NCBI GenBank assembly: GCA_018241695.1
Contig: JAFEDH010000023.1
Span: forward strand, 124,001-188,000
DNA from: Pseudomonadota bacterium
GTDB lineage: Bacteria; Pseudomonadota; Gammaproteobacteria; Burkholderiales; Rhodocyclaceae
DNA length: 64,000 nucleotides
Reading direction: 5' to 3'
The translations under genes and the position numbers were made by a program. The notes beneath the pieces are model-generated. The model had not been told where the DNA came from. It saw only the letters and a list, made by a program, of their open reading frames with translations, and made no database searches. Below are positions 26,582-34,576 of this stretch, piece by piece. The first letter of the stretch is position 1, and each line of letters opens with the position of its first letter.

Positions 26582-26953
26582 CTATGATTTCGCGACCAGC
26601 ACGACGCCGATCACGATGAAGCCGATGCCCAGCATCTTCTGCATCGCCAGCGCCTCGCCGAACCAGTAATGGGCGATGATCGCGTTGACCACATAGCCGA
26701 TGGACAGCATCGGGTAGGCGATCGAGACCGGTACCCGGGACAGCGCCATGATCCAGACCACCAGACTCACCGCGTAACAGGCCATGCCGCCCATGATGTA
26801 GGGCTGGAAGGCGATCTTCATGCCCACCGGAAGCAGGTTGCTCAGGTGGAAGTCGAACTGGCCCACGGCGTTGGTACCGGCCTTGAGCAGGAGCTGCGCG
26901 GCCGCATTGAGCAGGACTCCGGTGAGGATCAGGGCGAAGGCGATCGGGGTCAT
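26582..26953 (-). CDS. ArnE-like small multidrug-resistance family protein
   Basis: The 123-residue protein has four hydrophobic helices and the SMR/EamA-type motifs LLNAAAQLLLKAGT and IAYPMLSIGYVVNAI. In enterobacteria the ArnE/ArnF pair is proposed to flip undecaprenyl-phosphate-Ara4N to the periplasmic face. Only one such gene is present here, coupled to arnT (ATGA) and just ahead of arnB. It may work as a homodimer or with a partner elsewhere; this is inference from context. Confidence 0.8.
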   Translation of the reverse strand: MTPIAFALILTGVLLNAAAQLLLKAGTNAVGQFDFHLSNLLPVGMKIAFQPYIMGGMACYAVSLVVWIMALSRVPVSIAYPMLSIGYVVNAIIAHYWFGEALAMQKMLGIGFIVIGVVLVAKS

Positions 26954-28638
26954 GGGGCGGCGGGCTGTGGGGGGGCGGGTTTTGGGGCTGCGGGCAGGGC
27001 GGCAGGTGAGGCGGCCGCAGGTTTCTCGGCGATGACATAGCGCCGGTCACGGCCGATTTCGCGCATGGGCAGGCCTGCCCGGATGAAGTTCTCGAACACG
27101 CCGATGGTCATGATGGCGTAGGCTGCCGGGTCCTGGCGCCAGCGGGCCTCGAACTCCGCAACGGTCGGAATCCATTTGTTGGGTTCCTGGCGCAGGCCGA
27201 AATCCATTTCGTCGCGATATTCCACCAGGGTCAGGGTGCGCTGGATATAGAAGGGCAGGGTCTGCTCGTAATACAGCACGCTGTAGAAGGGCAGGCCGGG
27301 TTGCAGCCGGTCCTTGACCTGGGCGGCCAGTGCGCGGGCGGAATTGAACGGATTGAGATGGTCATGGCCCTGGAGAATGGCCGTGCTGCAAAGAAACCCC
27401 GAAAGCGCGAGCAGGACCACGGCAGAGACGTTGCGTCCCTTCCGGACGGCGAAGGCGGCCAGAATGATGCCGGCGAGAGACAGGGCAGCGGCGAGGGTGA
27501 GCCATGCGGCAAGACCCTGGAGCATCGGCAGGGAGTAGTCCTTGTCCACCAGCCGGGTCAGGCCTGGAGCGAGAATCAGGGCAGGCAGGGCGACCAGGGC
27601 GAGCAGCGCCAGATGAACCAGCCAGGCGCGGCGTGACAGGGCGGGCAGATGGCGGGCGCCGAGCAGTGCCAGCGCCGGAAAGATGGGCAGGATGTAAGGC
27701 GGCAGCTTGGAACTGGAAACGCTGAAAAAGGCGAAGGTAACGATGATCCAGACGAGGAGGAAACGCTCCGGATTGAAGGCACCGGCAATCCGCCGTCCCC
27801 AGGATTTCACCAGTGCGTGCAGCAGCAGCAGGGTCCAGGGCAGGGCGCCCAGCGCATAGATGAAGATGAAGTACCAGTCAGGCTGGTTGCGGCGGTGGAC
27901 CGAAGTCAGGAAACGCTCGAAGTGTTCGTGGATGAAGAAGAAATGGGGAAACTCGGGATTGGCCAGTGATACCGCGATGAACCACGGTGCCGCGATGGCG
28001 AGGAAGATCAGCATGCCGGAGAGCGGTGCCAGCCGCCGCCAGGGCGAGAGGTCGCGGTTCAACAGCGAGTATCCCGTCAGTGTGGCGCCGGTCAGCACCA
28101 GGGCGACCAGACCTTTGGAAAGCACTGCCAGGGCCAGGGCAGCCCAGGCCATCCACATCCAGCGCCGGCTGGTTTGGTGGTTTTCCTGCTGGGCGAAGAT
28201 GAATCCGGTCCAGGCGAGTTGCAGGAAAAAGGCGAGGCCCATGTCCAGGGTGATGACATGGCCCATGACCAGATACAGCAGGCTGCTGGCCAGAATCCCC
28301 GCGGCCAGCATTCCCTCGCGCGGCCCCCAGAGCCGGTAGCCGGTCCACCCGGCGAGCAGGATGCCAAGAAAGCCGGTGATCGCCGGCCACAGGCGGGCAG
28401 TCCATTCGGACTGGCCGAAGATCTCGTAGCCGGCCGCCGTGGCCCAGTACTGGAGGGCCGGTTTTTCAAAGTACTTGATGTCGTTCAGACGTGGGGTGAG
28501 CCAGTCGCCACGGGCCACCATTTCGCGCGGAATCTCCGCATAGCGGCCCTCGTCGGGGCGCACCAGCGCCCGGTCACCCAGGGTGCCGAACCAGATTGCG
28601 GCTAGGGCAATCCAGACAATCCAGACAGAGCGTTTCAT
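26950..28638 (-). CDS. arnT: ArnT, Ara4N-lipid A transferase
   Basis: ArnT moves L-Ara4N from the undecaprenyl donor onto lipid A phosphate in the periplasm, lowering affinity for polymyxin and cationic peptides. The 562-residue protein has about 12 membrane helices, the first-loop signature RPDEGRYAEIPREMVARGDW, and FEKPALQYW, both conserved in ArnT. The soluble C-terminal region begins near residue 430. It has a Pro/Ala-rich tail. ATG 28638 overlaps the upstream Mth938-like gene stop (ATGA). Confidence 0.92.
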   Translation of the reverse strand: MKRSVWIVWIALAAIWFGTLGDRALVRPDEGRYAEIPREMVARGDWLTPRLNDIKYFEKPALQYWATAAGYEIFGQSEWTARLWPAITGFLGILLAGWTGYRLWGPREGMLAAGILASSLLYLVMGHVITLDMGLAFFLQLAWTGFIFAQQENHQTSRRWMWMAWAALALAVLSKGLVALVLTGATLTGYSLLNRDLSPWRRLAPLSGMLIFLAIAAPWFIAVSLANPEFPHFFFIHEHFERFLTSVHRRNQPDWYFIFIYALGALPWTLLLLHALVKSWGRRIAGAFNPERFLLVWIIVTFAFFSVSSSKLPPYILPIFPALALLGARHLPALSRRAWLVHLALLALVALPALILAPGLTRLVDKDYSLPMLQGLAAWLTLAAALSLAGIILAAFAVRKGRNVSAVVLLALSGFLCSTAILQGHDHLNPFNSARALAAQVKDRLQPGLPFYSVLYYEQTLPFYIQRTLTLVEYRDEMDFGLRQEPNKWIPTVAEFEARWRQDPAAYAIMTIGVFENFIRAGLPMREIGRDRRYVIAEKPAAASPAALPAAPKPAPPQPAAP

Positions 28639-29006
28639 TCGATGATCAGGGCGGCAAGCGGTGCACGGCCTTCGCCGATCAGGATGTTGTAGGTGCGGCA
28701 GGCGGCGGCGGTATCCATGACCTCCACGCCGATCCGGGCAGCCATGAAGGGCTGCAGCAGTGCCGGGGCGGGAAAGTGCTGGCGGCGGCCGGTGCCCAGC
28801 AGCACGACATCGCACGGTATCGCCGCCAGAGGTTTCAGGCTGGCCGCATCGAGCGCATCGAAACCGGCAACCGGCCAGTTTTCATCCAGATGACGGGGGC
28901 CGACGACCAGGCTGTGCGTAAAACGACGGCCATTGATCTCGACATGGCCGTCGCCGCATGCGGTGATCGAGTACTGCCCGCGGGCGCTATCGGGATGCAG
29001 TTTCAT
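28635..29006 (-). CDS. Mth938/DUF498 domain protein
   Basis: The 123-residue protein matches the small Mth938-like family (related to the mitochondrial assembly factor NDUFAF3). It has VVLLGTGRRQHFPAP and GVEVMDTAAACRTYNILIGEGR, the two best conserved stretches. The family's biochemical role in bacteria is unsettled. It is the first gene of the minus-strand arn operon, coupled to arnT by ATGA, and is divergent from alaA. In many beta- and gammaproteobacteria this family sits beside alaA-like genes, so its place here may be older than the arn genes. Confidence 0.85.
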   Translation of the reverse strand: MKLHPDSARGQYSITACGDGHVEINGRRFTHSLVVGPRHLDENWPVAGFDALDAASLKPLAAIPCDVVLLGTGRRQHFPAPALLQPFMAARIGVEVMDTAAACRTYNILIGEGRAPLAALIIE

Positions 29007-29222
29007 TCAGGGGGTCCGGGCACGCATCCGGTTCGTCGGCCCGCGCGGGGAAGTGTGCGAGTGTCATTGTTGTGCGGTGATGCGGTGCAATTGGGTAAGA
29101 TTATAACCTTTCGCCAGCACCGCTCCGGCCCGGAAAGCCGGGGGGAACCGTCTGATTTCCGCCCCGGGCAGCCTTTCTCCGGCTTCGGGTGCGCGCGATC
29201 CAACCATCAAGGAACATGCAAC

Positions 29223-30449
29223 ATGCAGCCCGTACGCAAATCCAGCAAACTCGACGACGTCTGTTACGACATCCGCGGGCCGGTGCTGGCACGGGCCAAA
29301 CAGATGGAGGACGAGGGCCACCGCATCATCAAGCTCAACATCGGCAACCTGGCGCCCTTCGGCTTCGAGGCGCCGGAGGAGATCGTCCAGGACGTGATCC
29401 GCAACCTGCCGGATTCCGCGGGCTATTCGGATTCCAAGGGCCTGTTCGCGGCACGCAAGGCGATCATGCATTACACCCAGCAGAAGGCCATTCCCGGGGT
29501 GACCATCGAGGACATCTACATCGGCAACGGCGCTTCCGAGCTCATCGTCATGTCGATGCAGGCCCTGCTCAACCCCGGCGACGAAGTGCTGGTGCCGGCA
29601 CCCGATTATCCCCTGTGGACCGCGGCCGTCACGCTGGGCAGCGGCACACCCCGCCATTACCTCTGTGACGAGGGCTCCGGCTGGCTGCCCGATCTGGCCG
29701 ACATCCGCGCCAAGATCACGCCCCGCACGCGCGCCATCGTCCTGATCAATCCCAACAACCCGACCGGCGCCCTGTATCCGGACGAACTGCTGCGGGGCAT
29801 TGTCGAGATCGCCCGCAGCAACGGCCTCCTCATTTTTGCCGACGAGATCTACGACAAGGTGCTCTACGACGGCAACACGCATACCTCCATCGCCTCGCTG
29901 GCGGGGGATTTGCTGTGTGTCACCTTCAACGGCCTGTCCAAAAACTATCGATCCTGCGGCTTCCGCTCCGGCTGGATGGTGATTTCCGGCGACAAGCGCC
30001 ACGCCCAGGACTACATCGAGGGTCTCAACATCCTCGCCTCCATGCGCCTGTGCTCCAATGTGCCCGGCCAGTTCGCGATCCAGACCGCCCTGGGTGGCTA
30101 CCAGAGCATCCACGATCTGGTGGCCCCGGGCGGACGCCTGGCCCGCCAGCGGGAAATCGCCCACCAGCTGCTGACCGAAATCCCCGGCGTGACCTGCGTC
30201 AAGCCCAAGGCGGGGCTGTACCTCTTCCCGCGTCTGGATCACAAGCTTTATCCGATCAGTGACGACCAGTTGTTCATCCTCCAGCTTCTGGAGCAGGAGC
30301 GGGTCCTGCTGGTGCAGGGCAGCGGTTTCAACTGGCTGACACCGGATCATTTCCGTGTCGTTTTCCTGCCCCACGAGGACGATCTGCGTGAAGCCGTCGG
30401 GCGCATCGCCCGTTTTCTCGATGGCTATCGCAAGCGTCATGGCACCTGA
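29223..30449 (+). CDS. alaA: AlaA-type glutamate-pyruvate aminotransferase
   Basis: AlaA makes alanine from pyruvate and glutamate and is a class I/II PLP aminotransferase. The 408-residue product aligns end to end, from memory, with E. coli AlaA: KSSKLDDVCYDIRGPVL at the start, DIYIGNGASELIV, NPNNPTGA, and the PLP lysine Lys240 in FNGLSKNYRSCGFR. The start is ATG 29223; the frame is open upstream to 28596 but that part is antisense to the Mth938-like gene. It leads a run of coupled genes ending with hom. Confidence 0.93.
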   Translation: MQPVRKSSKLDDVCYDIRGPVLARAKQMEDEGHRIIKLNIGNLAPFGFEAPEEIVQDVIRNLPDSAGYSDSKGLFAARKAIMHYTQQKAIPGVTIEDIYIGNGASELIVMSMQALLNPGDEVLVPAPDYPLWTAAVTLGSGTPRHYLCDEGSGWLPDLADIRAKITPRTRAIVLINPNNPTGALYPDELLRGIVEIARSNGLLIFADEIYDKVLYDGNTHTSIASLAGDLLCVTFNGLSKNYRSCGFRSGWMVISGDKRHAQDYIEGLNILASMRLCSNVPGQFAIQTALGGYQSIHDLVAPGGRLARQREIAHQLLTEIPGVTCVKPKAGLYLFPRLDHKLYPISDDQLFILQLLEQERVLLVQGSGFNWLTPDHFRVVFLPHEDDLREAVGRIARFLDGYRKRHGT

Positions 30450-30891
30450 GCGGGTGCTGCATGAAGTCACCGATGCCGCCGGCGCGGTGATCGCGCCGGA
30501 GTGGCTGGCCCGGGCCGAACCCGTGCATCGCCAGTTGCGCGACAAACTGCCCGGCAATTATGCAGAGCGTCTGCGCCGGGTGTTCGAAAGTGGCGGCCGC
30601 ATGGTGGTTGCAACCGAAGGCGAAGCAGTGCGGGGTCTGGCCCTGTGGCGCCTGGTGGAAAATACCTATGAAGGCCGCCGCCTGTATGTGGACGATCTGG
30701 TAACCGACACCGGCAACCGCTCCCGGGGCATCGGCCATGAGCTGCTCGCCTACCTCGAACAGCGGGCACGGGCGCTGGATTGTGATGTCCTGAGCCTGGA
30801 TTCCGGTACCCAGCGCCAGGATGCGCACCGTTTTTATTTTCGGGAAGGCTTTGTGATTCCCGCTTTTTGCTTCAGGAAGAACCTCAAATGA
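30439..30891 (+). CDS. GNAT family N-acetyltransferase
   Basis: The 150-residue protein has the GNAT acetyl-CoA-binding signature (YVDDLVTDTGNRSRGIGHEL) and the C-terminal LDSGTQRQDAHRFYFREGF. Substrate is unknown. It overlaps alaA by 11 bases and the hom start by four (ATGA), so it is tightly coupled between two amino-acid biosynthesis genes. I set the start at ATG 30439 because the longer frame inside alaA gives no domain. Confidence 0.85.
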   Translation: MAPERVLHEVTDAAGAVIAPEWLARAEPVHRQLRDKLPGNYAERLRRVFESGGRMVVATEGEAVRGLALWRLVENTYEGRRLYVDDLVTDTGNRSRGIGHELLAYLEQRARALDCDVLSLDSGTQRQDAHRFYFREGFVIPAFCFRKNLK

Positions 30892-32201
30892 AACCTATCC
30901 ATGTTGGCCTCCTCGGCATCGGCACCGTCGGTGGCGGCACCTATACTGTTCTGACCCGCAACGAAGCGGAAATCACCCGCCGCGCCGGCCGGCCCATCCG
31001 CATCACCAAAGTGGCGGACAAGAATCTGGCGCTGGCGAAGGAAGTGACCGGCGGCAAGGTGACGTTGACCGACGATGCGTTTTCCGTGGTGACCGACCCG
31101 GAAATCGACATCGTGGTGGAACTGATCGGCGGCTACGGCATCGCCCGGGAACTCGTGCTCAAGGCCATCGAACATGGCAAGCATGTGGTGACGGCCAACA
31201 AGGCCCTGCTCGCCGTACATGGCACCGAGATTTTCGCCGCCGCCCAGGCCAAGGGCGTCATGGTGGCTTTTGAAGCGGCGGTGGCGGGCGGGGTACCGAT
31301 CATCAAGGCGGTACGCGAGGGCCTGGCGGCCAATCGCATCCAGTGGATCGCCGGCATCATCAACGGCACCACCAATTTCATCCTCTCCGAAATGCGCGAC
31401 AAGGGCCTGCCCTTTGCCGAGGTGCTGAAAGAAGCGCAGCGTCTGGGCTATGCCGAGGCCGACCCCACCTTCGATATCGAGGGCGTGGATGCCGCCCACA
31501 AAATCACCCTGCTTTCGGCCCTCGCCTTCGGCACCCCGGTGCAGTTCGACAAGGCCCATATCGAGGGTATCAGCAAGCTCGAGGCGGACGACATCAAATA
31601 CGCCGAGCAGCTGGGTTACCGCATCAAGCTCCTCGGCATCACCAAACGCAAGGCCAATGGCATCGAGTTGCGCGTGCATCCCACCCTGATTCCCGCCAGG
31701 CGCCTGATCGCCAATGTGGAAGGCGCGATGAATGCCGTGGTGGTGCATGGCGATGCCGTCGGCTCCACCCTCTACTACGGCAAGGGCGCGGGTGCAGAGC
31801 CCACCGCCAGCGCCGTGATCGCCGATCTGGTGGATGTAACCCGCATGCACACCGCCGATCCGGAAAACCGCGTGCCCCATCTCGCCTTCCAGCCCGATCA
31901 GCTCTCGGACCTGCCCATCCTGCCCCTGGCCGAGGTGGAAACCGCCTACTACCTGCGTCTGCGGGTGGAGGACAAGGCCGGCGTGCTTGCCGACATCACC
32001 CGCATCCTGGCCGACAGCGCCATCTCCATCGATGCCCTGCTGCAGCGCGAGCCGGGCGAGGGCGAAGCCCAGACCGACATCATCATCCTCACCCATGTCT
32101 GCCGCGAAAAGCAGGCCGATGCCGCCATCGCCAAAATCGAGGCTCTGGGCGCCGTCACCGGCAAGGTCAAGCGCCTGCGGCTGGAGGAACTGAATGGCTG
32201 A
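30888..32201 (+). CDS. hom: Homoserine dehydrogenase with ACT domain
   Basis: Hom reduces aspartate semialdehyde to homoserine, the branch to threonine and methionine. The 437-residue protein has the NAD(P)-binding GLLGIGTVGGGTY near residue 8, the catalytic-domain stretch GIINGTTNFILSEM, and a C-terminal ACT domain from about residue 350 (YYLRLRVEDKAGVLADIT), consistent with threonine feedback. AGGAAGA lies just upstream of ATG 30888. In related bacteria hom is usually followed directly by thrC; here they are about 3.3 kb apart. Confidence 0.96.
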   Translation: MKPIHVGLLGIGTVGGGTYTVLTRNEAEITRRAGRPIRITKVADKNLALAKEVTGGKVTLTDDAFSVVTDPEIDIVVELIGGYGIARELVLKAIEHGKHVVTANKALLAVHGTEIFAAAQAKGVMVAFEAAVAGGVPIIKAVREGLAANRIQWIAGIINGTTNFILSEMRDKGLPFAEVLKEAQRLGYAEADPTFDIEGVDAAHKITLLSALAFGTPVQFDKAHIEGISKLEADDIKYAEQLGYRIKLLGITKRKANGIELRVHPTLIPARRLIANVEGAMNAVVVHGDAVGSTLYYGKGAGAEPTASAVIADLVDVTRMHTADPENRVPHLAFQPDQLSDLPILPLAEVETAYYLRLRVEDKAGVLADITRILADSAISIDALLQREPGEGEAQTDIIILTHVCREKQADAAIAKIEALGAVTGKVKRLRLEELNG

Positions 32202-32220
32202 TTTTTCGGTCGTTGAAAAT

Positions 32221-32251
32221 AAAGGCCGGCAAATGCCGGCCTTTGTTTTTT
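32221..32251 (+). terminator. Rho-independent terminator after hom
   Basis: A perfect 10-bp stem, AAAGGCCGGC (32221-32230) with GCCGGCCTTT (32235-32244), has loop AAAT and is followed by GTTTTTT. It begins 20 bases after the hom stop, so thrC cannot simply be read through from hom. Confidence 0.92.
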
Positions 32252-32309
32252 GATGAATACGAATCCAGCGTCGTGGCTGCGGAGTGGACACGTCTGCTGG
32301 AATGACGTG

Positions 32310-32945
32310 TTAGGGGTTTTTGGGTACCAAATGGGACTGGGAGTGATTGGAGTAGGTGGGCCAAGTAGGGGCGTATTCCTCGGCTTGATTTCCCCATGTT
32401 GTCCAGCCTTCGCGCGGGCCACGACCGAAAAGCTCAAGGTATGGACCGGGGCTGCACGCCTCGATTATTTTGTATTGCTCATCAGGCTTGCGCGAGTGTT
32501 CGCGCTTCATCGTACGGATGATATTGACCTGGCTTCTGCCGGGTGCAAGCGTGCGGGCATTTTTCCCGCGTACGCCAAACAGAATGATTTCTGTGGTGTT
32601 GCGAAAGTAGAAACCGACGCCGCGCCCATCGGGGCCGCCATCCTTGCGCACCTTATGCCAAACGAGATTGGCCTTGTATTGAAACCCCCATGCAGCCAGA
32701 ACCCGCAAGCCTTCCGGCAGCAGCGCATTGGGAACCCACAAATACAAGTGTGCGGTATCGGCGCAGACACTCGCTACTGGAAGATCACAAATATCCTCAA
32801 GCGTCATGGTGCTGTAGCGATTCAGGCGTTTATGCTCAGGCGCAACCTTTCCGGTTTTATTTTGAAACTGCCACGGCGGATCTGCTAGTACGGTGGCAAA
32901 CCGTTCGCCTTTAGTCTTTTTCAGGAGATCTTGTGATGGGCTCAT
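32310..32945 (-). CDS. MT-A70 family adenine-specific DNA methyltransferase of a type II R-M system
   Basis: The 211-residue protein is an MT-A70-type N6-adenine methyltransferase: catalytic DPPW at residues 22-25, preceded by RFATVLA, with LYLWVPNALLPEGLRVLAAW, the Ser/Arg-rich KREHSRKPDEQYKIIEA and the closing PYLELFGRG. It is intact. Its ATG overlaps the endonuclease stop codon (ATGA), so the two form an operon with the nuclease first. It should protect the site cut by the partner nuclease. One AGATCT occurs at 32926-32931 inside the start of this gene, but the actual recognition site is unknown. Confidence 0.9.
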   Translation of the reverse strand: MSPSQDLLKKTKGERFATVLADPPWQFQNKTGKVAPEHKRLNRYSTMTLEDICDLPVASVCADTAHLYLWVPNALLPEGLRVLAAWGFQYKANLVWHKVRKDGGPDGRGVGFYFRNTTEIILFGVRGKNARTLAPGRSQVNIIRTMKREHSRKPDEQYKIIEACSPGPYLELFGRGPREGWTTWGNQAEEYAPTWPTYSNHSQSHLVPKNP

Positions 32946-33597
32946 TGTGGCCAGTCCTCAATCAAATTTTGCGTGATGCCAAGCACCAGAACCGGACAGC
33001 CGCCGCTTCTGCCAGCCTTCATGCGGTAAAGCAGTTTCCCCATCCATGTTGTGCTCGCACCGTACTTCGGCATGATTTCGAGCTTCTTGAAAACCTTATT
33101 GAGATCGGCGCTGCGTGTCAGCAAAACAGCCGCGCTGACGACGCCTGCCTCATGAAATGCACGGAAGGCGTAGAGGTCTCGGTCAAAGGTCTGATCTTTG
33201 CTATTCCACTCCAGGTCGAAGGCGACGCGGTCTTTCACGAAGTCCACTTTGTGCCCGTCCATGAAGTCGCCAAGACGAGTTTCGGTGATTTCTTTTCCAT
33301 CGTTGGTGTGTGTTTCGATGGTAACAACGAGATCGCCGCGAATGCGCGTTTCAAACCAACGCAACGGGCGAAGCAAGGACGCCAGTCGCTTGGGAATCTG
33401 CGATTCGTTGCCACCTTTGACAAGGATGTCGGCGGTTGTAATACGGAACTGACTGAGCGCACCAATCAGTTCTACGAATTCTTCAGTTCTACGAATTCTT
33501 CCGGACATCCGGTAGCAAGAACCTCTGCCGCATGGCGGTAGTTGTGGACTTCGTAGAGTTCAAGGAATTCAGCGGGGAGGTAGTCGGTCAGAGGCAT
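32942..33597 (-). pseudogene. BglII/BstYI-type restriction endonuclease, frameshifted by a 17-bp tandem duplication
   Basis: The downstream frame (ATG 33508 to stop 32942, 188 residues) carries the nuclease core: KVDFVKDRVAFDLEWNSKD with its acidic cluster, then FDRDLYAFRAFHE, KYGASTTWMGKLL and CPVLVLGI, as in BglII/BstYI family enzymes. The natural N-terminus is in another frame: ATG 33597 gives MPLTDYLPAEFLELYEVHNY up to CPEEFVELKNS and a TAG at 33474-33472. The two frames meet in a perfect 17-bp tandem repeat. Deleting one copy joins them as CPEEFVELIGALSQFR, giving 212 residues with no other change. As written, the full protein cannot be made; internal initiation at 33508 would give a form lacking about 30 residues. 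Confidence 0.85.
33466..33501. repeat. 17-bp tandem duplication inside restriction endonuclease gene
   Basis: AGTTCTACGAATTCTTC occurs at 33468-33484 and again at 33485-33501 with no mismatch; the periodicity begins at 33466, so 36 bp have period 17. Seventeen is not a multiple of three, so each gain or loss of a copy changes the reading frame of the gene on the minus strand. Confidence 0.97.
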
Positions 33598-33706
33598 CAG
33601 CGAAGGATACCTTTCATGGTCGAATTCGGCAATTTGAGGAATGAAACCTTAATGTAGGTTAGACGGCTTTTTCGCCATGTAATCGCAGGAGAAGAGTTGC
33701 CTAATA

Positions 33707-33724
33707 TTGGAACGATTGTCCCAA
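33707..33724. promoter_or_regulatory. Operator-like imperfect palindrome, copy 1
   Basis: TTGGAACGATTGTCCCAA has arms TTGGAAC and GTCCCAA that pair at six of seven positions around GATT. It lies 110 bases upstream of the endonuclease start, in a gap that looks AT-richer than its surroundings (33598-33942) and has no gene I can support. Confidence 0.4.
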
Positions 33725-33805
33725 ATTATCGATCTGAAAAAAGTGGATTTTTGGCATGACATTCCTTCATGATTATCCTACTTGGGTAATTTTTCCTTGT
33801 TCCGA

Positions 33806-33823
33806 TTGGGACGATGGTTCCGT
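33806..33823. promoter_or_regulatory. Operator-like imperfect palindrome, copy 2
   Basis: TTGGGACGATGGTTCCGT matches the reverse complement of copy 1 at 14 of 18 positions, including TTGGGAC exactly. It starts 99 bp from the first copy. Two related dyads in the same gap suggest a shared binding protein, but no regulator gene is beside them. Confidence 0.35.
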
Positions 33824-33942
33824 TTGTCGATTCTCTATGGCTTAACGTGAAGTCGGGAAAGTTAGATGCTGGATTTTTTGCTGGCTAGAGCCAATAGCTC
33901 GGTGACGCAGCCGAGATAAAACAGGGGGATGCAGGTCAATTG

Positions 33943-34512
33943 ATGGACACCGCTGGCATCGCCACGCAGGAGGTCGCCTTGCGCACCGCGGGGGCTGCCG
34001 ATCTGGATCGAATCATGGTGCTGGAGGCGGCGGGTTTCGATCCGGCGCATCAGGAGGATCGGGCGGTCTATACCCGGCGTATTGCCGCCTTTCCGGCCGG
34101 GGCGTTGCTGGCCTGCGATGGAAACAACCCCTGGGCCTGTCTTTTCGCCGAGTTGTGGGAGGAGGACCCGGCAGCGGGGGTAAACGCCGAATGGTTTGCC
34201 CTGGGGCACGATATCTACGACCGGCATCGGCCCGGGGGCCGCACGCTCTACATCGCGTCGATGACCGTGGCGCCCTTTTCCCGTGGCGGCGGGGCAGGGG
34301 GGCGTTTCTTTGCTGCCTGCGTGGATCATCTGTTGCGGGCGCATCCCTCGGTCGAGCGAGTATTGCTGCTGGTGAACGAAAACTGGCAGCCGGCGCGGCG
34401 TATCTACGAAAGCCAGGGATTTGCCGGGATCGCGCGCCTGCCGGGATTTTTTCGCCCGGATTCCGGCGTACCCGAGGATGGAATCGTGATGATGCGGCCC
34501 CGTGCAGGGTGA
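33943..34512 (+). CDS. GNAT family N-acetyltransferase
   Basis: The 189-residue protein has GNAT features: the N-terminal LRTAGAADLDRIMVLEAAGF, the core LYIASMTVAPFSRGGGAGGRFF (acetyl-CoA-binding turn), and LLVNENWQPARRIYESQGF near the C-terminus. Substrate is unknown. I prefer ATG 33943 over the TTG one codon earlier; GCAGG lies upstream. It is the first plus-strand gene of the accessory block between hom and thrC. Confidence 0.8.
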   Translation: MDTAGIATQEVALRTAGAADLDRIMVLEAAGFDPAHQEDRAVYTRRIAAFPAGALLACDGNNPWACLFAELWEEDPAAGVNAEWFALGHDIYDRHRPGGRTLYIASMTVAPFSRGGGAGGRFFAACVDHLLRAHPSVERVLLLVNENWQPARRIYESQGFAGIARLPGFFRPDSGVPEDGIVMMRPRAG

Positions 34513-34576
34513 CGGATTGCCGATGTTTCAGTAGAGTGGCACCGACAAAATCCACAATCCTCCGAGGAGCGCCGAC

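Noticed and set aside
28596..29222. Upstream extension of alaA
   Set aside because: The extra part is antisense to the Mth938-like gene; AlaA homology begins exactly at ATG 29223.
33466..33501. CRISPR-like repeat
   Set aside because: Two directly adjacent copies with no spacer; it is a tandem duplication inside a gene.
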